Origin: Pseudomonas flavescens
Lineage (GTDB): Bacteria; Pseudomonadota; Gammaproteobacteria; Pseudomonadales; Pseudomonadaceae
Length of the DNA: 64,000 nt
Assembly (NCBI RefSeq): GCF_013408425.1
Contig: NZ_JACBYV010000001.1
Coordinates: forward strand, 3,410,001-3,474,000
Reading direction: 5' to 3'
The notes beneath the pieces were generated by a model. It had not been told where the DNA came from and searched no databases. It was given only the letters and a program-made list of their open reading frames with translations. This document shows, piece by piece, positions 26,281-35,137 of the stretch (positions are counted from its first letter, which is position 1; each line of letters starts with the position of its first letter). Position numbers and translations under genes: made by a program.

Positions 26281-27561
26281 ATGGACGCGCTCATCCTGCT
26301 TGGTAGTTTCGTCCTGCTGATTCTGCTGCGTATGCCGGTGGCCTATGCGCTGGGTCTGTCTGCGCTGATCGGCGCCTGGTGGATCGACATCCCGCTGCAT
26401 GCGGTGATGATTTCCGTCACCGGCGGCATCAGCAAGTTCTCACTGCTGGCCATTCCGTTCTTCGTGCTCGCCGGTGCGATCATGGCCGAGGGCGGTATGT
26501 CCCGCCGTCTGGTGGCTTTCGCTGGTGTACTGGTAGGTTTCGTCCGCGGTGGCCTGTCGCTGGTCAACATCATGGCCTCGACCTTCTTCGGTGCGATCTC
26601 CGGCTCGGCCCTGGCGGATACCGCCTCGGTAGGGTCGGTGATGATTCCGGAAATGGAGCGCAACGGTTATCCGCGCGAATACGCCACCGCCGTAACGGTG
26701 AGTGGCTCGGTACAAGCGCTGCTGACCCCGCCGAGCCACAACTCGGTGATCTACTCGCTGGCCGCTGGTGGTACCGTCTCCATCGCCTCGCTGTTCATCG
26801 CCGGCATTGGCCCGGGCCTGCTGCTCAGCGCCGTGATGATGGGTCTGTGCATGTTCTTCGCCAAGAAGCGCAACTACCCGAAAGGCGAAGTCATCCCGCT
26901 GAAGCAGGCATTGAAGATCTGCATGGATGCCATCTGGGGCCTGTTCACCATGGTGATCATCCTCGGCGGCATCATCTCCGGCATCTTCACGGCCACCGAG
27001 TCGGCGGCCATCGCCGTGCTGTGGGCGTTCTTCGTCACCATGTTCATCTACCGTGACTACAAGTGGCGTGACCTGCCCAAGCTGATGCATCGCACGGTAC
27101 GCACGATCTCGATCGTGATGATCCTGATCGCCTTCGCCGCCAGCTTCGGCTACATCATGACGCTGATGCAGATTCCGTCGAAGATCACCACCGCGTTCAT
27201 GACCATCTCGGACAACCGCTACGTGATCCTGATGTGCATCAACTTCATGCTGCTGGCTCTGGGCACGGTGATGGACATGGCGCCGCTGATCCTGATCCTC
27301 ACCCCGATCCTGTTGCCGGTGGTGCTGTCGATCGGTGTCGATCCGGTGCACTTCGGGATGATCATGCTGGTCAACCTGGGTATCGGGCTGATAACGCCAC
27401 CAGTGGGTGCGGTGCTGTTCGTCGGCGCGGCGATCGGCAAGGTCACCATCGAAAACACCGTGAAAGCACTGCTGCCGTTCTACGCTGCACTGTTCATGGT
27501 GCTGATGGCGGTGACCTACATCCCGGCAATTTCGCTGTGGCTGCCTAGCGTCGTACTCTGA
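26281..27561 (+). CDS. TRAP transporter large permease subunit, DctM family
   Basis: 426 residues with about 12 membrane segments. FFGAISGSALADTASVGSVMIPEM, LTPPSHNSVIYSLAAGG and the C-terminal NLGIGLITPPVGAVLFVGAAIGK repeats are classic DctM sites for sodium and substrate. Last gene of the udh unit, followed by a strong terminator. Confidence 0.95.
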   Translation: MDALILLGSFVLLILLRMPVAYALGLSALIGAWWIDIPLHAVMISVTGGISKFSLLAIPFFVLAGAIMAEGGMSRRLVAFAGVLVGFVRGGLSLVNIMASTFFGAISGSALADTASVGSVMIPEMERNGYPREYATAVTVSGSVQALLTPPSHNSVIYSLAAGGTVSIASLFIAGIGPGLLLSAVMMGLCMFFAKKRNYPKGEVIPLKQALKICMDAIWGLFTMVIILGGIISGIFTATESAAIAVLWAFFVTMFIYRDYKWRDLPKLMHRTVRTISIVMILIAFAASFGYIMTLMQIPSKITTAFMTISDNRYVILMCINFMLLALGTVMDMAPLILILTPILLPVVLSIGVDPVHFGMIMLVNLGIGLITPPVGAVLFVGAAIGKVTIENTVKALLPFYAALFMVLMAVTYIPAISLWLPSVVL

Positions 27562-27575
27562 TACTGCTACACCCG

Positions 27576-27613
27576 CGGCGGGTCGCGTGCATACGCGACC
27601 CGCCGTTTTTTTT
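27576..27613 (+). terminator. Rho-independent terminator of the udh-TRAP operon
   Basis: 13-base perfect GC-rich stem (27576-27588 with 27593-27605) around loop GCAT, followed by eight T residues. Confidence 0.95.
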
Positions 27614-27680
27614 AGCGCGGCGAGAACGGCCACCAAACCGTCAGGCGCTCAAGGCTAAACTCGATACGGAAATTGCTGCC

Positions 27681-28592
27681 ATGACGTCCCCTGCCCTGTT
27701 TCCCCGCCACATCGCCGTGCTGTTGCTGGCCCTGCTGGCATGCTCCTTCGCCGGCAACCACATCGCTGCACGCATCGCTTTCGACAACGACACCGGCCTG
27801 CTGCTTGCGATCCTGTGTCGTTCCGGTGTCACCATGCTGGTGCTGCTGGGCATCGTGCTCTGGCAACGCCAGGCGCTGCAGATGCCACCGGGTGCCTGGC
27901 GCTGGCAACTGCTGCTGGGGCTGCTGATCGCCACGCAGAGCATCTGCCTGTACTCGGCCGTGGCGCGCATTCCGGTGGCGCTCGCGTTGCTGATCGGCAA
28001 TACCTTCCCGATCCTGCTCGCCCTGCTCACCTGGGCGCTGGGCGGCTCGGCACCGACGCGCCGCACGGTGATGCTCATGGGCCTGATTCTGCTTGGCCTG
28101 GTGTTCGCCCTGGATCTTCCCGCACGCCTGAGCGCCAGCGAGCCGGCCGGCCCGGAATGGGTGGTCGGAGTCAGCGTGTCGTTCCTCGCCGCCTGCGTAT
28201 TCGCCTGCGCGCTGTGGATCACCGACCACAAGCTGTCGAGCCTGCGCGGCTCGGTGCGCAGCATGCTGACGTTGATGATCGTGTTCAGCAGCATGGCGCT
28301 GGCGGGCAGCGCCGACCTGATTCCTGGCGGCATGAACCTGCCGGGCAACGAGACCGGCTGGATCGCGCTGGGCGCACTGGTGCTGCTCTACGGCATCGCC
28401 TTCTGCATGCTGTTCGTCACCGTGCCGCGCCTGAACATGGCCAAGAACGCGCCCGTGATGAACATGGAGCCCATCGCCACGCTACTGTTCGGCTGGCTGC
28501 TGCTGGATCAGGTATTGAGCGGTATACAGATGATCGGCGGCGCGATCGTGCTGGCGGGGATCGTTCTACTGACCTATCGCAAGGACGCCTGA
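27681..28592 (+). CDS. EamA/DMT-family membrane transporter
   Basis: 303 residues with ten predicted membrane segments in two EamA-type halves (NHIAARIAFDNDTG, ARIPVALALLIGNTFPI in the first; LNMAKNAPVMNMEPIATLLFGW in the second). Members usually export metabolites; the substrate is unknown. It lies between the uronate operon terminator and the GntR gene but has its own start region, so membership in uronate metabolism is uncertain. Confidence 0.87.
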   Translation: MTSPALFPRHIAVLLLALLACSFAGNHIAARIAFDNDTGLLLAILCRSGVTMLVLLGIVLWQRQALQMPPGAWRWQLLLGLLIATQSICLYSAVARIPVALALLIGNTFPILLALLTWALGGSAPTRRTVMLMGLILLGLVFALDLPARLSASEPAGPEWVVGVSVSFLAACVFACALWITDHKLSSLRGSVRSMLTLMIVFSSMALAGSADLIPGGMNLPGNETGWIALGALVLLYGIAFCMLFVTVPRLNMAKNAPVMNMEPIATLLFGWLLLDQVLSGIQMIGGAIVLAGIVLLTYRKDA

Positions 28593-28675
28593 GCATCTGC
28601 CTGCGATCGGCTGTGCATCGATTTTGCGGCGTTAGAAACAGGCTGGCTCCGCAGCCCGTTTCTGCCTTGCAGGGC

Positions 28676-29431
28676 TCAGGCCTGCTTGACGACCACTTCA
28701 GCGGCCTCGTGGGCCTGACGCAGCCGCTCGCGGCTGTTGGTCAGGTGCAGGCGCATGGCGGCGCGTGCGGCGTCGGAGTCCTGGCGGGCGATGGCTTCGA
28801 AGATCTGCTCATGCTCACGCTCGAGGCGCGCCATGTAATGGGCGTGATCGTCATGGGCGATGCGCGCCGAGTTCAGCCGGGTACGCGGAATGATACTGGT
28901 GCCCAGATGGCTCATGATATCGGTGAAGTAGCGGTTGCCAGTGGCGTGAGCGATCTGCAGGTGAAACTGGAAATCGGACGACACCGCATCGCTCTCGTGG
29001 GCCGCGCCTTCATTCAGCGCATCCAGAGCCTGACGCATGGACGCCAGTTGTTCGGGCGTCCGTCGTTGCGCAGCCAGGCCAGCCGACTCGACTTCCAGGC
29101 TGATGCGCAGCTCGAGCACGGCGAGCACTTCACGCAGCGTGACGATGGTCGCGGGGTCGATGCGAAAGCCACCGGGATTGGGCGTATCCAGAACGAAGGT
29201 GCCGATGCCATGGCGGGTTTCCACCAGGCCGGAAGCCTGCAACCGCGACAAGGCTTCACGCACGACGGTGCGGCTGACGCCCTGCTCTTCCATGATCGCC
29301 GACTCGGTCGGCAACTTTTCGCCACGCTTTATCACCCCATCGCGAATGCGCTCGGACAGCTCCGCGACCAGTTCTTGAGCCAGGCTGCGGTGCTTGCGGC
29401 GCGCACGTGGCGGCGTGTTCTGATTTTCCAT
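28676..29431 (-). CDS. GntR-family regulator, FadR/FCD subfamily, probable uronate regulator
   Basis: 251 residues: winged helix (about 17-85; LPTESAIMEEQGVSRTVVREALSRL segment) and an FCD effector domain with metal-binding Asp/His (DFQFHLQIAHATGN, HEQIFEAI). It resembles galactarate/glucarate or uronate regulators of this subfamily. A GTYGTNNNATRAC site lies 49 bases before its start, and the same motif precedes kdgD1, kdgD2 and udh, so it is the best candidate for the shared regulator. Transcribed divergently from the aldose epimerase gene. Confidence 0.88.
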   Translation of the reverse strand: MENQNTPPRARRKHRSLAQELVAELSERIRDGVIKRGEKLPTESAIMEEQGVSRTVVREALSRLQASGLVETRHGIGTFVLDTPNPGGFRIDPATIVTLREVLAVLELRISLEVESAGLAAQRRTPEQLASMRQALDALNEGAAHESDAVSSDFQFHLQIAHATGNRYFTDIMSHLGTSIIPRTRLNSARIAHDDHAHYMARLEREHEQIFEAIARQDSDAARAAMRLHLTNSRERLRQAHEAAEVVVKQA

Positions 29432-29479
29432 AGCAATCGATATCGTCTGGGATGGTCAAACTCCATCATATATCAGGCG

Positions 29480-29492
29480 GTTGTATGATGAC
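29480..29492 (+). promoter_or_regulatory. GTYGTNNNATRAC site 5 (gntR / epimerase)
   Basis: Reads GTTGTATGATGAC, between the divergent regulator and epimerase genes, 49 and 55 bases from their starts. Fits autoregulation plus control of the epimerase. Confidence 0.66.
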
Positions 29493-29546
29493 ACGTTCTT
29501 CGTTTATCTCCGGCAAATGACTCGTTAACTGCACAGGTACCGCACT

Positions 29547-30419
29547 ATGCCGCTCGACACATTGCATCTGCAGGATCGCCTCACACACCTCACGCTGGCA
29601 CCTCGAACCGGCGGCAGTATCGCCAACTGGACGGTCAAGGACGGCGGTCAAGCCTTGCTGCGCCATGCCGATGAAGGAGCCCTGCAGGCCGGCACGCCTC
29701 GCCAGCTCGGTTGCTACCCGCTGGCGCCCTGGTCGAACCGCATCACCGAGGGCGGTTTCGACAACCCGCAAGGCTGGCTCGCGCTAGAGGCCAATGCCGA
29801 CAACTCGGCACTGCCAATCCACGGCAGTGCCTGGCAACAACCCTGGGAGGTGATCGAGCACAGCGACGACTCGGCCCTGTTGCGCCTGGAAAGCCAGACG
29901 CCGTTCGCCTATGTCGCAGAGCAACGGATTCGTCTGCACGAAGGCCGCCTGGATATCCAGCTGCAGGTCACCCATATGGCCGAGGCGCCAATGTGGCATG
30001 GGCTGGGCCTGCACCCATATTTCCCGCGCACGCCGGCTACCCGCCTGCAAGCCCGCGCGGGGCAGGTATGGAATTGCGACGCGAACAGCCTGCCGACGCA
30101 ACTGAGCGAACTGCCGGAGCATTGGGACTTCAACGACGAGCGTGATCTGCCGACGCAGCATACCGACAACGCCTTCATCGACTGGAACGGCCAGGCGCGC
30201 ATTCTGCAGCCCGACGCCGGCTACGCTCTGGAGATCAGCGCCACGGGCAGTGACCTGTACCTGCTGTTCTGCCCGGAACGAAAGCCGTTCTTCTGCTTCG
30301 AGCCGGTCAGCCACCCGGTCAATGCTCACCACCTGCCCGGCAGGCCAGGGCTGGTGTTGTTGCACGAGGGACAGAGCCACAGCCTGACGTTCAGCCTGCA
30401 GTACCGCACGCTGGCCTGA
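29547..30419 (+). CDS. Aldose 1-epimerase family protein
   Basis: 290 residues with the galactose-mutarotase fold: NRI near residue 63, WHGLGLHPYFPR with the catalytic histidine near residue 156, and a C-terminal CFEPVSH with the acid/base glutamate. Such enzymes interconvert anomers; next to uronate genes it may speed supply of the anomer used by uronate dehydrogenase. AGGT precedes the ATG. It shares a control region and candidate operator with the GntR gene. Confidence 0.88.
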   Translation: MPLDTLHLQDRLTHLTLAPRTGGSIANWTVKDGGQALLRHADEGALQAGTPRQLGCYPLAPWSNRITEGGFDNPQGWLALEANADNSALPIHGSAWQQPWEVIEHSDDSALLRLESQTPFAYVAEQRIRLHEGRLDIQLQVTHMAEAPMWHGLGLHPYFPRTPATRLQARAGQVWNCDANSLPTQLSELPEHWDFNDERDLPTQHTDNAFIDWNGQARILQPDAGYALEISATGSDLYLLFCPERKPFFCFEPVSHPVNAHHLPGRPGLVLLHEGQSHSLTFSLQYRTLA

Positions 30420-30621
30420 CGCAACCCGGGTCACAACTCGCGGCGGCTTTGCTGGACTTTCGCCGCACGTTGACGATAATCAGCCGCTGCTTCCTGACGT
30501 CCAGCTGCGCTAGATGCCAATAGCCGGAACTTTAGTAGGGACAAACGCTTCAAACAGATGTGGCGACCGTATCAGCAAGACCGCCCGGTCTTGCGTTGTC
30601 GCCCTTCTCCTATCAGAAACC

Positions 30622-30852
30622 ATGGGTACTATCGTGACGAAAGACGAACTGCGCGCCGAACTCGAGCGCCAGGCGCAGCGTTACAAGGATGTATACGGCG
30701 GAGAGGTCATCACTTACGCCGCCCAACCGGATCCGGAACGCAAGCCTTGGCGCAAGCGAGCCAGCCTGCTCGATCAGGCATTCGATAAAGAAATCGAGAA
30801 GATCGAGAAGGACTTGTCCAGCAAGGAAGAAGCCAGAGCCGAAAGCGCCTGA
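30622..30852 (+). CDS. Small charged protein, unknown function
   Basis: 76 residues, rich in Glu, Lys and Arg, with predicted helix over most of its length (LRAELERQAQRYKDVYGG and FDKEIEKIEKDL). I do not recognise a named family. The chosen ATG at 30622 gives the compact version; the open frame continues upstream for 36 codons without resemblance, and a GTG at 30634 is also possible. No clear ribosome site. Confidence 0.6.
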   Translation: MGTIVTKDELRAELERQAQRYKDVYGGEVITYAAQPDPERKPWRKRASLLDQAFDKEIEKIEKDLSSKEEARAESA

Positions 30853-30906
30853 CCCGCTGACCGGTGCCGGCTGGCGCGCCCGAGCACGCCGCCGGCGGTG
30901 CAGTGT

Positions 30907-32391
30907 TCAGCGTCGCTTCGACGTGGACTTGCCACCCAGCAAAGACCCCAGCACACCGCGAACCAGTTGCCGACCGAGTTGATTGGCGACCTGACGCATG
31001 GCGCTTTTCATTGCCTGACCAGCCAACCCGCCGAGGAACTCGCCAGCCACGCTGACAGTGGACGGCGGTGCCTTGCCCGCTTGCACCTGCTCGCTCGCCT
31101 GGGTTGCACGGGCGGTCAGGATCTCGTAGGCCGACTCCCGGTCGAATGCCTTGTCGTAGCGCCCCGCCTGCGGTGATTGGCGAATCAGATCTGCACGCTC
31201 GCTTGCCTGCAATGGCCCGATACGCGATTGCGGCGGGGCGATGGCGACACGCTGCACCATCGCCGGCGTGCCTTTATCCTCCAGGGTCCCCACCAGCGCC
31301 TCACCGATCCCCAGCTCGGTCAGCACCGCAAGGCTGTCGAACGCCGGGTTGGGACGAAAGCCGTCGGCCACCGCGCGCAGCGCCTTCTGTTCCCGGGTGG
31401 TGAACGCCCGCAGGCCGTGCTGAATACGCAACCCCAGTTGCGCCAGCACATCGTCCGGCAGGTCTCCCGGCGACTGGGTGACGAAATACACACCGACGCC
31501 CTTGGAGCGAATCAGCCGCACGACCTGCTCCAGCCGCCCCTGCAAGGCCTTCGGAGTATCGGCGAAAAGCAGGTGAGCCTCGTCGAAGAACAGCGCCAGA
31601 ACCGGTTTGTCCGCATCGCCGCGCTCGGGCAGCTGCTCGAACAACTCGGCCAGCAGCCACAGCAGAAAGGTCGCGTAGACCTTGGGCGCTTCGTGAACCA
31701 GGCGGCTGGCATCGAGCAGATGAATGCGCCCGCGACCATCACGATCCGGCTGCAGGATGTCTTCGAGCTGCAGCGCCGGCTCACCGAAAAGCGCCTCGCC
31801 ACCCTGCTGTTCCAGGCTCGCCAAACGCCGCAACAACGCCTGCGCGGAGGTATTGGTGAACAGCGCGCTGTCGGCGCCCAGCACCTGCGGCTGTTCCTTG
31901 AGATGAGTCAGCAGGGCTTTGAGGTCTTTCAGGTCGAGCAGCAGCAGGCCTTCACGATCGGCCACCTTGAACGCGGCATACAGCGCCGCCTGCTGGCTGT
32001 CGGTGAGTTCGAGCAGCGCGCCGAGCAGAAGCGGGCCCATTTCGCTCAGGGTGGTGCGCAGCGGATGGCCGCTCTGCCCATGCACATCCCACAGGCTGAC
32101 CGGATAGGCCCTCGGGCTGTGCGCCAGCCAGGGCATGCTGGCGATACGTTCGGCGACCTTTCCCTGAGGAGCCCCGGCGGCGCCGAGGCCACACAGATCG
32201 CCCTTCACATCCGCGGCGAAAACAGCGACGCCTGCGTCACTGAAGTTCTCGATCAGACGCTGCAGGGTCACGGTCTTGCCGGTTCCCGTTGCACCCGCGA
32301 TCAGGCCATGACGGTTGGCCAGACGCAGCGACTGGCCCACTGCCTGGCCATCGCCGCCATCACCCAAAATGAACTGCTGATTCAAAGACAT
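30907..32391 (-). CDS. HerA-like NTPase, DUF853 family
   Basis: 494 residues. Walker A GATGTGKT (about residues 32-39) and Walker B LALFFDEAHLLF (about 263-274) within a RecA/FtsK-HerA type core, plus VYFVTQSPGDLP as a sensor-like segment. This is the DUF853 group (E. coli YjgR-like) of putative DNA-pumping or helicase ATPases. The C-terminus is glycine-rich and basic. AGAGGAC precedes the ATG. No nuclease partner adjoins it, so its role is undefined. Confidence 0.86.
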   Translation of the reverse strand: MSLNQQFILGDGGDGQAVGQSLRLANRHGLIAGATGTGKTVTLQRLIENFSDAGVAVFAADVKGDLCGLGAAGAPQGKVAERIASMPWLAHSPRAYPVSLWDVHGQSGHPLRTTLSEMGPLLLGALLELTDSQQAALYAAFKVADREGLLLLDLKDLKALLTHLKEQPQVLGADSALFTNTSAQALLRRLASLEQQGGEALFGEPALQLEDILQPDRDGRGRIHLLDASRLVHEAPKVYATFLLWLLAELFEQLPERGDADKPVLALFFDEAHLLFADTPKALQGRLEQVVRLIRSKGVGVYFVTQSPGDLPDDVLAQLGLRIQHGLRAFTTREQKALRAVADGFRPNPAFDSLAVLTELGIGEALVGTLEDKGTPAMVQRVAIAPPQSRIGPLQASERADLIRQSPQAGRYDKAFDRESAYEILTARATQASEQVQAGKAPPSTVSVAGEFLGGLAGQAMKSAMRQVANQLGRQLVRGVLGSLLGGKSTSKRR

Positions 32392-32545
32392 GATTCCGTC
32401 CTCTGGACTAAAGCTTTGCTACTTCGATGCCGACATAAACGCCGGGCCATGACCGATCAGCCTTCGCCGATCCTCCGCCCCGCTCCACTCGCCAGATGGC
32501 GACGCCCCCAAGACTGGTTCCAGTGACTTCCGGACGCAAGATGCC

Positions 32546-34441
32546 ATGACGAGAAACCTGCAGTTCAGCCACAAGATCCTGCTGGCCGCCACCCTGGTGG
32601 TAACGGTCGCCTTCGCCCTGTTCAGCCTCTATAACGACAGCCGCCAGCGTAGCAGCATCCAGCAGGCACTCCAGAACAACCTGAGTCAGGCCAGCGACGC
32701 CGCGGCGGGCAATATCGAAAGCTGGTTGTCGGGGCGTATCCTGCTGATCGAAAGCCTCGCCCAGAACCTGGAGCTGGCCATCGCGAGCGGCAACCTGCAA
32801 GACGTCATTTCGCGCCCGGTCTACAAAGGCGCCTTCCTCTCCACCTACATCGGCCTGCAAGGCGATGGCCGCTTCCTGTCCAGCCCGCCGACCCAGATGG
32901 CCGCCGGCTACGACCCGCGCACTCGCCCCTGGTACAAGGACACCGCCCAGGCCAACCGTACCGTCCTCACCGCGCCCTACGTCGACCAGATCACCAATTC
33001 CCTGGTGATTTCGCCGATCGCCCCGGTGCGCGGCCCCGACGGCAAAGTGTTCGGCATGACCGGCGGTGACGTCAGCCTGGATACTTTGGTGAAGATCATC
33101 AACTCCATCGAGCTGGGCGACCTGGGCTATGCGTTCCTGGTCAGCAAGGACGGTACCGTGCTGGTCCACCCCCAGGGCGACCTGGTGATGAAGAACCTGC
33201 GTGATCTCTATCCGAATACCAGCATCGGCCTCGACAGCAAGCTGACCGAAGTCGAACAGGATGGCCAGGACCGGCTGCTGACCTTCGCCCCGGTCCAGGG
33301 CCTGCCCGATGTGCAGTGGTATGTCGGCCTCTCCATCGACAAGAACCTGGCGTACGCCGAGCTGGATGAATTCCGCCTGTCCGCGGCCATCGCCACGCTG
33401 ATCGCGGTCGCGTTGATCATTGCGCTGCTCGGCGTGCTGATCCGCGTACTGATGCAGCCGCTGACCACCATGGGCAAGGCCATGGAAGACATCGCCCGTG
33501 GCGAAGGCGACCTGACCAAGCGCCTGGCCATCCAGTCCAACGACGAATTCGGCGCACTGGCCAGCTCGTTCAACCGCTTCGTCGAACGTATCCACACGTC
33601 CATTCGCGAGGTGTCCTCGGCCACCGCCCAGGTCAACGAGGTCGCCAAGCTGGTGGTCAACGCGTCGAACTCGTCCATCGTCAATTCGGACGAGCAGGCC
33701 AGCCGCACCAACAGCGTGGCTGCGGCGATCAACGAGCTCGGCGCCGCCGCCCAGGAGATCGCCCGCAACGCCGCGGACGCGTCCAATCAGGCATCGGACG
33801 CCCGCCTGCAGGCTGAAGACGGCGGCAAGGTGGTGCAGCAGGCGATCAAATCCATGACCGAGCTGTCGACCAAGGTCATCGACGCCCGTGCCAAGATCGA
33901 GATGCTCAACGGCAAGACCGTGGACATCGGGCAGATTCTCGAAGTGATCAAAAGTATTTCCCAGCAGACCAACCTGCTCGCCCTCAACGCCGCCATCGAA
34001 GCGGCACGCGCCGGCGAGGCAGGTCGCGGTTTCGCGGTGGTCGCTGACGAGGTGCGCAACCTCGCCCATCGCACCCAGGAGTCGGCCCAGGAAATCGAGA
34101 AGATGATCGAAGAACTGCAGATCGGCTCCCGCGAATCGGTCACCACCATGACCGAGAGCCAGCGCTACAGCGAGGAAAGCGTGGCAGTCGCCAACCAGGC
34201 CGGCGAGCGGCTGGGCAGCGTGACCACGCGCATTGGCGAGATCGATGGCATGAACCAGTCGGTGGCGACCGCCACGGAAGAACAGACCTCGGTGATCGAG
34301 GCGCTGAACATGGACGTCACCGAAATCAACACCCTCAATCAGGAAGGCGTGGAAAACCTCCAGGCCACCCTGCGCGCCTGCGCGGATCTGGAGCAGCAGG
34401 CCGCTCGCCTGACCCACCTGGTCGGCAGCTTCCGCATCTGA
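32546..34441 (+). CDS. Methyl-accepting chemotaxis protein with dCache amino-acid sensor
   Basis: 631 residues. First membrane helix (about 10-28), periplasmic dCache domain (about 35-275), second helix (about 282-305), HAMP (about 306-360) and cytoplasmic signalling domain with the hairpin tip [30 protein letters not shown] core. The sensor carries Y122, R127, W129, Y130 (YDPRTRPWY), Y145, D147 and D175, matching the amino-acid-binding dCache_1AA motif known from PctA. It should therefore sense amino acids. Standalone gene with a hairpin after it. Confidence 0.9.
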   Translation: MTRNLQFSHKILLAATLVVTVAFALFSLYNDSRQRSSIQQALQNNLSQASDAAAGNIESWLSGRILLIESLAQNLELAIASGNLQDVISRPVYKGAFLSTYIGLQGDGRFLSSPPTQMAAGYDPRTRPWYKDTAQANRTVLTAPYVDQITNSLVISPIAPVRGPDGKVFGMTGGDVSLDTLVKIINSIELGDLGYAFLVSKDGTVLVHPQGDLVMKNLRDLYPNTSIGLDSKLTEVEQDGQDRLLTFAPVQGLPDVQWYVGLSIDKNLAYAELDEFRLSAAIATLIAVALIIALLGVLIRVLMQPLTTMGKAMEDIARGEGDLTKRLAIQSNDEFGALASSFNRFVERIHTSIREVSSATAQVNEVAKLVVNASNSSIVNSDEQASRTNSVAAAINELGAAAQEIARNAADASNQASDARLQAEDGGKVVQQAIKSMTELSTKVIDARAKIEMLNGKTVDIGQILEVIKSISQQTNLLALNAAIEAARAGEAGRGFAVVADEVRNLAHRTQESAQEIEKMIEELQIGSRESVTTMTESQRYSEESVAVANQAGERLGSVTTRIGEIDGMNQSVATATEEQTSVIEALNMDVTEINTLNQEGVENLQATLRACADLEQQAARLTHLVGSFRI

Positions 34442-34453
34442 TCGCAGAAAACC

Positions 34454-34480
34454 AACAAGGGCGCCAATGGCGCCCTTGTT
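34454..34480. terminator. Bidirectional hairpin between convergent genes
   Basis: Perfect 12-base stem AACAAGGGCGCC/GGCGCCCTTGTT around AAT, directly after the chemoreceptor stop and before the convergent small gene. Confidence 0.75.
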
Positions 34481-34494
34481 CGTCGATGTCCGAC

Positions 34495-34671
34495 CTACTT
34501 GTCCGGCGTAGCATCACGCTCACGCTGCAAGCGCTTCCACAACGCCTCGGCACCGTCGAACTCGGCGCCGTCCTCTTCGCTCAACGCCTCTGGATCGTAA
34601 CGCCGCACACAACCTTCACCCAGGGTGGGCGGTGGCGTTGCGGTGCCGGGTTGGCGCGGCTGATCGCTCAT
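34495..34671 (-). CDS. 58-residue protein downstream of the CBS gene
   Basis: Translates as MSDQPRQPGTATPPPTLG followed by a short acidic/basic helix (DPEALSEEDG, LWKRLQRERD), ending in TPDK. It starts 6 bases after the CBS-domain gene and runs in the same direction, so coupling is likely. There is no strong ribosome site and no family I recognise. The orderly coding pattern and tight spacing are the support. Confidence 0.6.
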   Translation of the reverse strand: MSDQPRQPGTATPPPTLGEGCVRRYDPEALSEEDGAEFDGAEALWKRLQRERDATPDK

Positions 34672-34677
34672 GAGAGA

Positions 34678-35100
34678 TCAGCCGCGCCGGTGGCCCTGTT
34701 CATGCTGGGCGAACTCCTTGACCGCCAGCAGCACGTCGTGACGGCTGATCTGACCGACCAGCTTGCCACCTTCAATGACCGGAAAACGTCGGCGCCGTCC
34801 TTTCAGGAAGCGTTCGGCCACATCGATGATGTCGGCTTCCGGCGAGGTGGTTTCAACGTTGGTGGTCATGTAGGAAGCGATAGTGCCGCCAGTCGACTCG
34901 TAATAAGCCCCCTGAAGAATGCCCCGCAGGCAGTCGCCCTCCGACAACAGGCCAACCAGACGATCGTGATCGTCAACCACCGGCGCGCCGGAAATACGGT
35001 GTTCCAGCAATCGGTTGATGGCCGTGAACAGATCGGTGTCGGCATGGAAGGTGACCAAGTGACGGGTCATGTAATCACGCACTTTCACGGACTTGAGCAT
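34678..35100 (-). CDS. CBS-domain pair protein
   Basis: 140 residues made of two CBS motifs (VRDYMTRHLVTFHAD.. with GAPVVDDHDRLVGLLSEGD, and YMTTNVETTSPEAD.. with RFPVIEGGKLVGQISRHD). A tandem pair usually binds an adenosine nucleotide and regulates a partner. GGGAG precedes the ATG. It follows purU in the same direction by 37 bases, so it may be in the purU unit. Confidence 0.87.
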   Translation of the reverse strand: MLKSVKVRDYMTRHLVTFHADTDLFTAINRLLEHRISGAPVVDDHDRLVGLLSEGDCLRGILQGAYYESTGGTIASYMTTNVETTSPEADIIDVAERFLKGRRRRFPVIEGGKLVGQISRHDVLLAVKEFAQHEQGHRRG

Positions 35101-35137
35101 GAACGGACTCCCTTATTCGAGCATCGGGTCGAATGGA

